A DNA stretch of 5,712 nt from an uncultured Opitutaceae bacterium (GCA_946482625.1 CAMLSH010000270.1:1-5712); one strand, 5' to 3'. Positions 1 through 5,712 are shown, numbered from the stretch's first letter. Translations and numbers: made by a program. Notes: generated from the sequence alone by a model not told the origin.

Positions 1-16
1 ATCACGATTTTCTCGC

Positions 17-376
17 TCAGCGTTTCTTCTTCGTAGACCACTCCGCCGTCACCACCGACGTGAATCCTCCGCGCGCTTTCCACTTCGAGATGATCGTCAG
101 GCTCCGCGGTTTCAGTGCCTTGCCGAGGTCGTCGCAAATCTTGTTGGTCACCGCCTCGAAGAAAATCCCCTGATTGCGGAAAGCGTGGAAATACAGCTTC
201 AGCGATTTCAACTCCACGCAGGTTTTATCCGGCACGTAACGCACCGTGATGTCCGCAAAATCGGGATGTCCCGTCATCGGGCACACCGACGTGAATTCGT
301 GGTGCGTATGGTCGATCAAAAAATCGCGGTGCGGAGCGGGATTCGGAAACGTTTCGAGGAGCTTGGCGTCGGACAT
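17..376 (-). CDS. queF: NADPH-dependent 7-cyano-7-deazaguanine reductase (QueF, type I)
   Basis: This 119-residue cytosolic enzyme reduces the nitrile of preQ0 to the amine preQ1, using two NADPH, in queuosine biosynthesis. The family signature is clear. The nucleophilic cysteine is C32 in SVCPMTGHPDF (residues 30-40) and the accompanying acid is D39. The QueF motif ELKSLKLY is at 55-62, followed by FRNQG (66-70) and the substrate-binding glutamate E74 in FFEAVTNKI. The short single-domain length fits the type I (unimodular) form rather than the roughly 280-aa bimodular form. The ATG at 374-376 is the natural start because it leaves the usual short N-terminal tail, but no Shine-Dalgarno sequence precedes it; the bases upstream are A/C/T-rich. 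The gene lies 135 nt downstream of rny on the same strand, and a long inverted repeat ends 13 nt before its start codon. The stop is TGA. Identification is firm; operon membership with rny is inferred. Confidence 0.96.
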   Translation of the reverse strand: MSDAKLLETFPNPAPHRDFLIDHTHHEFTSVCPMTGHPDFADITVRYVPDKTCVELKSLKLYFHAFRNQGIFFEAVTNKICDDLGKALKPRSLTIISKWKARGGFTSVVTAEWSTKKKR

Positions 377-389
377 GGTCGTGAAGTTT

Positions 390-505
390 TAAGATGAGTA
401 AGCGTTAAGCTGTAAGCCAGAATCCGATCCGAAAACCAGCCTGTAAAGCGAGTCTCCCCGCGCATTCCATTCCAAAGCTTACACGCTTAACGCTTACTCC
501 TCTTA
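390..505. repeat. 116-bp element with long imperfect inverted termini (TAAG-rich)
   Basis: The left arm at 390-417 and the right arm at 477-505 are reverse complements over 28/29 nt, with one single-base indel and one mismatch. They enclose a 59-nt centre (418-476). Each arm is itself repetitive: read on the minus strand the right arm carries TAAG words every 7-9 nt, and the left arm read on the plus strand has four (TAAGATGAG, TAAGCGT, TAAGCTG, TAAGC). The element starts 6 nt after the rny stop codon and ends 13 nt before the queF start, so it nearly fills the spacer. In a rny-queF transcript the arms would form a long stem. There is no U-tract, so it is not a standard intrinsic terminator. 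I see no obvious target-site duplication. It could be a dispersed MITE/REP-like element or an RNA processing or translation-control hairpin; the sequence alone does not decide. Confidence 0.8.
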
Positions 506-511
506 CACCTC

Positions 512-2038
512 TTAAGTAGCTGTCTCCGTAAACCGCGATTCGCGGATCACCGTCACCTTGATCGTGCTGGGATATTGCAGCTCTTCCTCGATCTTCCGCC
601 GAAGCGTTTTCGAAAGTTCCCGAGCCTGATCGTCCGTCACGTTTTGCGGCGAAACAACTACGCGGATCTCACGGCCCGCCTGGATCGCGTACGCCTGCTG
701 CACGCCTTCGAGTGACATCGCCAGTTTCTCCAAGCGCTCCAGCCGCTGGATGTAACTCGTCATCGATTCCGCCCGCGCGCCCGGACGCGCCGCCGAGACC
801 GTGTCCGCCAAAATCACCAACCCCGCGTAAACCGTCTCCGGCTTCACCTCTTCGTGATGCGCCGCTACCGCGTTGACCACGATCGGCGTCTCGCCGTGCC
901 GCTTCACGAGATCCGCGCCGATCAGCGCGTGGCTTCCCTCGTAGTCGCCTTCCACGCCCTTGCCGATGTCGTGCAACAACCCCGCGCGCTTCGCGATGTT
1001 CGGGTCCAGCCCGAGCTCGCTCGCGATCATGGAGCACAGGAAGCCCACCTCGATGGAGTGATCGAGCACGTTCTGCGTATACGAAAACCGGTACTTCAAA
1101 CGCCCGAGGTGTTTGATGATCTCCGGGTGCAGTCCGTTGATCCCGAGACGCTGGATCGCGTCCTCGCCGGATTGCTGGACATTCAGGTCAACATCCTCGC
1201 GCGCCCGGTTCACGAACTCTTCGATACTGGCCGGATGGATACGCCCGTCTTTCACCAGGCCATCCAACGCCAGCCGCGCGATTTCGCGGCGCACCGGATC
1301 GAACGACGAGATCAACACCATCTGCGGCGTCTCATCGATCAACAGCGTCACACCCGTCGCCGCTTCGAACGACTTAATGTTCCGCCCTTCGCGTCCGATG
1401 ATGCGCCCCTTCATCTCTTCGCTCGGCAGGTGAACGATCGTTGCCGTGATGTCGGCGTTCGGCTTCGAAGCCAGCCGCTGCATCGTCGTAATCAAAATCC
1501 GCTTCGCCTCGTTCTGCAGATCCTGCTCGGAACGATCGAGCGTCTCCCGCCGCAACGCGCGCAATTCATCCTGACACTCCAACATCACCTCTTCGCGCAA
1601 GGTCCGTTTGATCTCCTCCGCGTCCATCTGCGAAACGCCCTCGAGCCGTTTACGCAGGCTCTTCGAAAGCGCCCGGATCGCGTCGCGGGCCTGCTTCACG
1701 GCAGAGTTTTCGCGGGCGAGCTTCTCCTGCTTCTGCTCGAGCTGATAATCGAGCAGCCCCAACGACTCCTCGTGCGCGCGGATCTCGCGCAGCTTGATGT
1801 CGGTCTCGATCTCGCGGCGGTCGAACTCGCGATTCATCTCCGCGCGACGCGTCTGGATTTCTTCCTCCGCCTTCTGTTTCGCCTCTTGGGCCGTCACGGC
1901 GGCTTCGCGCCGGGCCACTTCTAAAATCTGGACCGCTTCCTCCTTGGCCAACCGTCGCGTTTGCCGGGTCAACAGCCACGCCACGCCGAGGCCACCGGCT
2001 ACGCCGACGACAATAGCGACCGTAAGCGACCAGGGCAT
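512..2038 (-). CDS. rny: Ribonuclease Y
   Basis: Membrane-anchored endoribonuclease that initiates mRNA decay and processing. From the ATG at 2036-2038 the protein has 508 residues, close to the usual ~520. Domains in order: one N-terminal transmembrane helix (about 4-24, LTVAIVVGVAGGLGVAWLL); a long charged coiled coil (about 29-185); a KH RNA-binding domain (about 197-259) with the GxxG loop GREG at 215-218; and an HD phosphohydrolase domain (about 325-420). The HD metal and catalytic residues are H327 (in LDHSIE), H356-D357 (in LLHDIGK), H394-H395 (in AAHHEE) and D412 (in LADTVSAARPGAR). All key residues are present. The ATG at 2038 is preferred because it places the helix at the extreme N-terminus and has GAAAG 7 nt upstream. 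A TTG at 2129-2131 would add 31 residues and also has a good ribosome-binding site. Transcribed toward queF and divergent from the large dehydrogenase gene. Function certain, start uncertain. Confidence 0.97.
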   Translation of the reverse strand: MPWSLTVAIVVGVAGGLGVAWLLTRQTRRLAKEEAVQILEVARREAAVTAQEAKQKAEEEIQTRRAEMNREFDRREIETDIKLREIRAHEESLGLLDYQLEQKQEKLARENSAVKQARDAIRALSKSLRKRLEGVSQMDAEEIKRTLREEVMLECQDELRALRRETLDRSEQDLQNEAKRILITTMQRLASKPNADITATIVHLPSEEMKGRIIGREGRNIKSFEAATGVTLLIDETPQMVLISSFDPVRREIARLALDGLVKDGRIHPASIEEFVNRAREDVDLNVQQSGEDAIQRLGINGLHPEIIKHLGRLKYRFSYTQNVLDHSIEVGFLCSMIASELGLDPNIAKRAGLLHDIGKGVEGDYEGSHALIGADLVKRHGETPIVVNAVAAHHEEVKPETVYAGLVILADTVSAARPGARAESMTSYIQRLERLEKLAMSLEGVQQAYAIQAGREIRVVVSPQNVTDDQARELSKTLRRKIEEELQYPSTIKVTVIRESRFTETAT

Positions 2039-2045
2039 CGAATCG

Positions 2046-2050
2046 CTTTC
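2046..2050 (-). promoter_or_regulatory. Candidate ribosome-binding site for rny (ATG start at 2038)
   Basis: On the minus strand, GAAAG lies 7 nt upstream of the ATG at 2036-2038. It is a weak but correctly spaced Shine-Dalgarno-like match. The other in-frame ATG, at 2054-2056, has no purine-rich sequence in front of it, which makes it the least likely of the three possible starts. Confidence 0.4.
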
Positions 2051-2140
2051 GGCCATCAGGAACGCAAAGTCGGCTGCTGCGCTGGCTGATTTCAAGGCCG
2101 GGCAACGTAGAACCCGTTTTACAAAGTTCAACCTTTCTTA

Positions 2141-2150
2141 CTCCCCCTTT
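2141..2150 (-). promoter_or_regulatory. Alternative ribosome-binding site for a TTG-initiated rny
   Basis: On the minus strand, AAAGGGGGAG lies 9 nt upstream of a TTG at 2129-2131 that is in frame with rny. As a Shine-Dalgarno match it is stronger than the one before the ATG at 2038. Against its use, the 31 added residues precede the membrane helix, resemble no domain I know, and use codons such as CTA, GTA and TTG that are uncommon in the rest of the gene. It may instead be chance purine-rich sequence in the leader. Confidence 0.3.
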
Positions 2151-2195
2151 ACCGTCTCCTTTGAACCGCGCTACGCTCTGCCGGTCCTTCCTCTC

Positions 2196-5090
2196 ATGCG
2201 CCGCTTTCGATACCCAGCCGGCTTCTCTCTGGCTTCCGCGTTTGCCCTCGCCTTGGCCATTGCGTGCACCGCTTCCGCCCAGCTCACCCGCGTCGCCAAC
2301 ACCACCCTCGCGATGCCGCAGACGCCCCAGACCTTCGGCTACCGCACCGAAAACGCCTTCAACACCCTCACCTTCGACCAGCCCGTCGCCATCGTCACCC
2401 CGCCCGGCGAGACCGACCGCATTTTCGTCGTCGAAAAAACCGCCCGCATTCAACTCGTCACCAACCTCGACGCCACCACCCCCACCAAGCAGCTCTGGTT
2501 CGACCTCACTTCCCGCATCTCCATGGGCTCGAACACCGAGGAAGGCCTCCTCGGCCTCGCCTTCCACCCGCAGTTCGCGACCAACAAATACTTCTACGTC
2601 TTCTACACCGTCAGCACCACGACGTCTGCCGGTTCCGGCCGACACGACCGCATCTCCCGCTTCACCGCCCTCGACGCCCCCGCCACCAACGCCGACATCC
2701 TCGCCACCGAAGTCCCTTTAATTTCCCAACGCGACGAAGCCTCCAACCACAACGGCGGCGACCTCCACTTCGGCAACGACGGCTACCTCTACATCGCCCT
2801 CGGCGACGAAGGCGGCGGCAACGACCAGTACAACAACTCCCAGCGCATCGACCGCGATTTCTTCGCCGGACTCCTCCGCATCGACGTCGATCAACGCCCC
2901 GAAAATCTCCTCCCCAACGCCCACGCCTCCGTCCACACCGGCACCTACCGTGTCCCCGCCGACAACCCCTTCGTCGGCGCCACCTCCTTCAACGGCGCCG
3001 CCGTCACTCCCTCCGCCGTCCGCACCGAATTCTGGGCCACCGGTCTCCGCAATCCCTGGCGCTTCTCCTTCGACCGCCCCACCGGCCGCCTCTTCGTCGG
3101 CGATGTCGGCCAGAGCGCGCGCGAGGAGATCGATCTCGTCACCCGTGGCGGCAACTACGGCTGGAGCTACCGCGAGGGAAAAATCGCCGGCCCCCGCGCC
3201 AACCCGCCCGCCGACGTCACCTTCATCGACCCGATCTGGGACGTGGACCGCAACTCCGCCAGCTCCATCACGGGCGGCGTCGTTTACCGCGGCACCCGCT
3301 TCGCCCAGCTGTTCGGCCGCTACGTATTCGGCGATTACGGACACAGCCGCGTTTTCGCCATGACCTTCCCCGAAGGCGGCGGCGATCCGCAGGTCACCCA
3401 AATCACCACCGCCAGCGGCCCCGTCGGCTTCGGCGCCGACCCGCGCAACGGCGACATCCTGATCGCCTGCATCAACAACGGCACCGTCCAGCGCCTCACC
3501 TACAACGCCACGCCCACCGGTACACCGCTTCCCACCACACTCACCGCCACCGGCGCCTTCTCGGATCTCGCGACGCTCACGCCCGCCCCCGGCATCGTCG
3601 CCTACGACCCCAACGTCGCCTTCTGGTCCGACCACGCGAAAAAACGCCGCTGGTTCAGCGTCCCCGCCCTCGCCGACAAAATCACCTTCTCCGCCGACGG
3701 AAACTACACCTTCCCCGCCGGCGCCGTCTGGGTGAAACACTTTGACCTCGAACTCACCCGCGGCGATCCCGCCACCTCGCGCCGCCTCGAAACCCGCCTC
3801 CTCGTCAAAACCGCCACCGGCCTCTACGGTGTCACCTACCGTTGGAACGCCCAGCAAACCGAAGCCGTGCTCGTGGCCGAAGCCGGCGAAAACGAAGTCA
3901 TCACCGTCACCGAAAACGGCACGCCCCGCCCGCAAACCTGGCGCTACCCCAGCCGCTCCGAATGTCTCCAGTGCCACACGCCCGCCGGCGGTCACGCCCT
4001 CAGCTTTAACACCGCCCAGCTCAACCGCGCCCACGACTACGCAGGCGTATCCGCCAACCAACTCACCGCCCTCGCCGCCGCCGGTTACTTCACCGAAGCA
4101 ACCGTCCCCGTTCCCGCGACGCTCCCCGCGCTCGCTCCCGCGGAAGACACGGCCGCATCCCTTGAAAAACGCGTCCGCTCCTACCTCGCCGCAAACTGCG
4201 TCCAATGCCACCAACCCGGCGGCGCCGCCCAAGGCCTCTGGGACGCCCGTTTCTCCACCGCGACATCTTCCGCCGGCCTGATCGACGGCACGCTCGTGAA
4301 CAACTTCGGCGACTCCGCCAACCGCGTCATCGCGCCCAACGACGCCGCCCATTCGATGCTGCTCACGCGCATCTCCACGCGCGGCGCCCACCAAATGCCG
4401 CCGCTCGGCAGCAACGAACTCGACCACTCCGCCATCAACCTCCTCACCACCTGGATCGCCGGGTTCGGACAAGCCACCATCACGACGCAACCCGCCAGCC
4501 AGACCGTCGCGGAAAACGCCGCCGCCAGCTTCACCATTGCGGCTACCGCGCCCTCGGCGATCACCTACCAATGGCGCAAAAACGGCCAAGCGATCTCCGG
4601 CGCGACCGGCACCTCGCTCGCTTTCGCAACCGCCACGCCCGCCGACACCGCCATCTACGACGTCGTCCTCACCACAAGCTCCGGCTCCGTGACGAGCGCC
4701 GCCGCCACGCTCACCGTCACCCAAACCTTCACAAGTTGGGCAACCGCCACCGCACTCCCCGCCGGCCAAAACTCCCCGACCGACGATCCCGATCTCGACG
4801 GCTTGTCCAATCTTCTCGAATACACTCTCGGCCTGAACCCCACACAACCGTCCGCCAGCCCCTCCCCCGCCGCCTCGACCGAAAACGGCCAGATCGTTTT
4901 CCGTTTCACCCGCGCCCGCACAGCCATCGGCATCACACTTCAAACGCTGATCTCCGCCGACCTCGTCACCTGGACGCCCGGCCCCGCCCCGATCGTCGAA
5001 AGCGCCACCGCCACGGCCGAAACCTGCACCGTCACTCTCCCCGGCGGTCACGAACGCCACTTCCTCCGCCTCGAAGCCACCGGCCCCTGA
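2196..5090 (+). CDS. Exported PQQ-dependent glucose/sorbosone-type dehydrogenase fused to a diheme cytochrome c, Ig-like domain and C-terminal module
   Basis: A 964-residue exported protein. The N-terminus (MRRFRYPAGF, then a hydrophobic stretch to about 28) is a signal peptide. Cleavage after ASA (26-28) is likely, but LAIAC at 20-24 could also be a lipobox. Residues about 50-435 form a GSDH/HHIP-type six-bladed propeller: EGLLGLAFHP (116-125), the probable catalytic H185 in NHNGGDLHFG, GDEGG (203-207), R285 in GLRNPWRF, NYGW (320-323) and EG (327-328). Residues about 448-758 match the SO2930-type diheme cytochrome family: DPNVAFWSDHAKKRRW (471-486), heme motif CLQCH (590-594), heme motif CVQCH (668-672), and a likely axial Met at 734 in QMPP. 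An Ig-like domain (about 761-842) has W793 and Y821 but no cysteine pair. DDPDLDGLSNLLEYTLGLNP (863-882) and a beta-rich tail ending HFLRLEATGP finish it. No PEP-CTERM is seen. The reading frame is open back to about 1794, but that stretch is antisense to rny, so the ATG with the signal peptide is chosen; no Shine-Dalgarno precedes it. The substrate is unknown. Confidence 0.93.
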   Translation: MRRFRYPAGFSLASAFALALAIACTASAQLTRVANTTLAMPQTPQTFGYRTENAFNTLTFDQPVAIVTPPGETDRIFVVEKTARIQLVTNLDATTPTKQLWFDLTSRISMGSNTEEGLLGLAFHPQFATNKYFYVFYTVSTTTSAGSGRHDRISRFTALDAPATNADILATEVPLISQRDEASNHNGGDLHFGNDGYLYIALGDEGGGNDQYNNSQRIDRDFFAGLLRIDVDQRPENLLPNAHASVHTGTYRVPADNPFVGATSFNGAAVTPSAVRTEFWATGLRNPWRFSFDRPTGRLFVGDVGQSAREEIDLVTRGGNYGWSYREGKIAGPRANPPADVTFIDPIWDVDRNSASSITGGVVYRGTRFAQLFGRYVFGDYGHSRVFAMTFPEGGGDPQVTQITTASGPVGFGADPRNGDILIACINNGTVQRLTYNATPTGTPLPTTLTATGAFSDLATLTPAPGIVAYDPNVAFWSDHAKKRRWFSVPALADKITFSADGNYTFPAGAVWVKHFDLELTRGDPATSRRLETRLLVKTATGLYGVTYRWNAQQTEAVLVAEAGENEVITVTENGTPRPQTWRYPSRSECLQCHTPAGGHALSFNTAQLNRAHDYAGVSANQLTALAAAGYFTEATVPVPATLPALAPAEDTAASLEKRVRSYLAANCVQCHQPGGAAQGLWDARFSTATSSAGLIDGTLVNNFGDSANRVIAPNDAAHSMLLTRISTRGAHQMPPLGSNELDHSAINLLTTWIAGFGQATITTQPASQTVAENAAASFTIAATAPSAITYQWRKNGQAISGATGTSLAFATATPADTAIYDVVLTTSSGSVTSAAATLTVTQTFTSWATATALPAGQNSPTDDPDLDGLSNLLEYTLGLNPTQPSASPSPAASTENGQIVFRFTRARTAIGITLQTLISADLVTWTPGPAPIVESATATAETCTVTLPGGHERHFLRLEATGP

Positions 5091-5108
5091 ACTCCGACTC
5101 CGTGGTAG

Positions 5109-5129
5109 AGCGGGTGCTCCGTGCACGCT
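5109..5129. repeat. Imperfect GC-rich hairpin, possibly a REP-like palindrome
   Basis: AGCGGGTGC (5109-5117) and GTGCACGCT (5121-5129) pair around a TCC loop, with one mismatch and two G-T wobbles. It starts 19 nt after the stop codon of the large dehydrogenase gene. No T-run follows. Its shape (GCGGGTGC, short loop, complementary arm) resembles dispersed intergenic palindromes, but with only one copy in the window that remains a guess. It could also act as a weak terminator or mRNA 3'-end stabiliser for the plus-strand gene. Confidence 0.4.
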
Positions 5130-5178
5130 GAGGGATATCGAAAAGCATAAACTCAAAATCCTGCGCTCGCATCGCACC

Positions 5179-5198
5179 ACGCGCGAGGGACCGCGCGT
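5179..5198. terminator. Candidate bidirectional hairpin between convergent genes
   Basis: ACGCGCG (5179-5185) and CGCGCGT (5192-5198) are perfect 7-bp inverted arms around the loop AGGGAC. The hairpin lies between the convergent 3' ends of the dehydrogenase gene and the epsI-like gene, where a shared terminator is expected. There is no T-tract on either side, so it would not be a classical intrinsic terminator. Being only G/C apart from one A-T pair, it could also be chance in high-GC DNA. Confidence 0.35.
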
Positions 5199-5209
5199 TC
5201 CACCCCGAG

Positions 5210-5237
5210 CCGCTCACTGGTCACCGCCCATTGGTCA
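5210..5237. repeat. 14-bp direct tandem repeat at the 3' end of the epsI-like gene
   Basis: CCGCTCACTGGTCA (5210-5223) is followed directly by CCGCCCATTGGTCA (5224-5237), with 12 of 14 positions identical. On the minus strand each unit begins TGACCA, and the TGA of the upstream unit (5235-5237) is the stop codon of the epsI-like gene. The second unit brings another TGA 14 nt later in a different frame. It looks like a small replication-slippage duplication or a remnant of a longer TGGTCA tandem array. Confidence 0.7.
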
Positions 5238-5712
5238 TTCCGCCGCTGCTCGCAGCACCGGCCACAACTGTCCCGCGACGCTCTCGATTCGCGCCCACGC
5301 CACCGCCTCGTCGCCGAGCACCAGCGTCTGCGCCACCACATACGCCCAGCGATCCGCCCGTCCGTGCCGCAACCGATCCACCGCGCCCCGCCAGAGCATC
5401 CCCCGATGCGTCGCCACGACCGCTTCGTTCCCTGCAAACCAGTACACGAACAACGCCGGCACCACCACGCGCTCGCCATCCGACCGCACCGCCTCGCGTT
5501 CGATCCGCAACATCGTCGCTTCGATCTCGCCACCTTCGGTCAATCGGAGTGTCCGCCGCTCGCTCCCGCGAATCGTCCAGCCCTGCCCCACCAGACAAAG
5601 CTCCGGCCGGTGGATCGATGTCCGGTCGCGCCCGCTCAACACCACCGAGAAAAACACCTGCTCCTGCGACCGCCCCAGGCGCACGTAGTTTTTCCGTGAG
5701 TACCCCGTGTCC
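5235..5712 (-). CDS. Exosortase-associated EpsI-family protein (DUF3485), N-terminus outside the window
   Basis: The frame is open from the right edge of the window to the TGA at 5235-5237, giving 158 visible residues. The in-frame GTG at 5684 is not the start, because the homologous stretch [10 protein letters not shown] lies upstream of it and runs to the window end. The diagnostic motif is [14 protein letters not shown], with its cysteine at 5595-5597. It is followed by a basic/beta-rich stretch, VYWFAGNE and, near the end, RWAYVVAQT. EpsI/DUF3485 proteins are found next to, or fused to, exosortases (EpsH/Xrt). They are associated with sorting of PEP-CTERM proteins and with exopolysaccharide loci, and are thought to act at or outside the membrane; their biochemical role is not settled. 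If the length is typical (about 200-230 aa), roughly 50-70 N-terminal residues are missing, including any membrane anchor. An exosortase would be expected just upstream, beyond the right edge. Convergent with the large dehydrogenase gene. Confidence 0.85.
   Translation of the reverse strand, partial: DTGYSRKNYVRLGRSQEQVFFSVVLSGRDRTSIHRPELCLVGQGWTIRGSERRTLRLTEGGEIEATMLRIEREAVRSDGERVVVPALFVYWFAGNEAVVATHRGMLWRGAVDRLRHGRADRWAYVVAQTLVLGDEAVAWARIESVAGQLWPVLRAAAE

Noticed and set aside
1..16. A possible GTG start of another minus-strand gene at 3-5, preceded by GCGAGAAAA.
   Set aside because: Only a few bases are inside the window, so no reading frame can be assessed.
377..511. A preQ1 riboswitch in the queF leader.
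   Set aside because: A riboswitch is plausible for a queuosine gene, but I could not find the preQ1 aptamer pattern (short C-rich hairpin loop with a trailing A-rich segment). The spacer is instead dominated by the long TAAG palindrome.
854..1924. A 356-codon plus-strand frame opposite rny.
   Set aside because: Arg/Leu/His-rich shadow of rny in a GC-rich genome; no domain, signal or ribosome-binding site.
1794..2195. The plus-strand frame of the dehydrogenase gene is open for about 400 nt upstream of its ATG, which would give a 1098-aa protein.
   Set aside because: Most of this stretch is antisense to rny, whose coding evidence is very strong, and the signal peptide starts at the ATG at 2196.
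2039..2195. Sigma-70-like promoters for the divergent rny and dehydrogenase genes.
   Set aside because: TTGAAC and TTTACA hexamers occur, but none has a matching -10 box at 16-18 nt spacing.
2264..3745. A 493-codon frame overlapping the dehydrogenase gene on the same strand.
   Set aside because: Extreme Arg/His/Pro composition typical of an off-frame reading of C-rich codons.
2718..5180. An 820-codon open frame on the minus strand opposite the dehydrogenase gene.
   Set aside because: Its translation is Gly/Ala/Glu/Val low-complexity sequence with no recognisable domain. It is the expected antisense shadow of a gene with strongly C/G-ending codons.
5032..5217. A 61-codon minus-strand frame just downstream of the epsI-like stop.
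   Set aside because: It begins in the tandem repeat, runs into the 3' end of the convergent dehydrogenase gene, and shows no protein-like features.

Overview
The window looks like chromosomal DNA from a high-GC Verrucomicrobiota member, most likely of the Opitutaceae. I infer this from the combination of RNase Y, an EpsI-type exosortase-associated protein, and a very large secreted PQQ-dehydrogenase/cytochrome/Ig-like protein that ends in the 'DPDxDGLxNLLEYxLGxNP' module plus a short beta-rich tail, which I associate with secreted proteins of this phylum. No 16S or other phylogenetic marker is present, so the placement is an inference.

Layout from left to right. (1) Positions 17-376, minus strand: queF, the NADPH-dependent reductase that makes preQ1 for queuosine. 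(2) Positions 377-511: a 135-nt intercistronic spacer almost filled by a 116-bp element with long, nearly matching inverted termini built from repeated TAAG words. (3) Positions 512-2038, minus strand (possible TTG start at 2131): rny, the membrane-anchored RNase Y. rny and queF are co-directional and could be co-transcribed through the palindrome. (4) Positions 2039-2195: a short divergent spacer with no convincing promoter. (5) Positions 2196-5090, plus strand: a 964-aa exported multidomain protein consisting of a signal peptide, a glucose/sorbosone-dehydrogenase-type PQQ beta-propeller, a diheme cytochrome c region with two CxxCH motifs, an Ig-like domain and the C-terminal module. (6) Positions 5091-5234: a convergent spacer with two hairpins and a 14-bp tandem repeat. 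(7) Positions 5235 to beyond 5712, minus strand: the C-terminal part of an EpsI/DUF3485 protein whose N-terminus lies outside the window.

Functionally, queF and rny are housekeeping genes (tRNA modification and RNA decay). The large gene probably oxidises a sugar or other alcohol/aldehyde outside the cytoplasmic membrane and passes electrons from PQQ to its own c-hemes. The EpsI fragment points to an exosortase or exopolysaccharide locus starting at the right edge. I see no defence system, CRISPR array, tRNA, rRNA, transposase or phage gene. The most unusual items are the fused dehydrogenase-cytochrome architecture and the rny-queF intercistronic palindrome.
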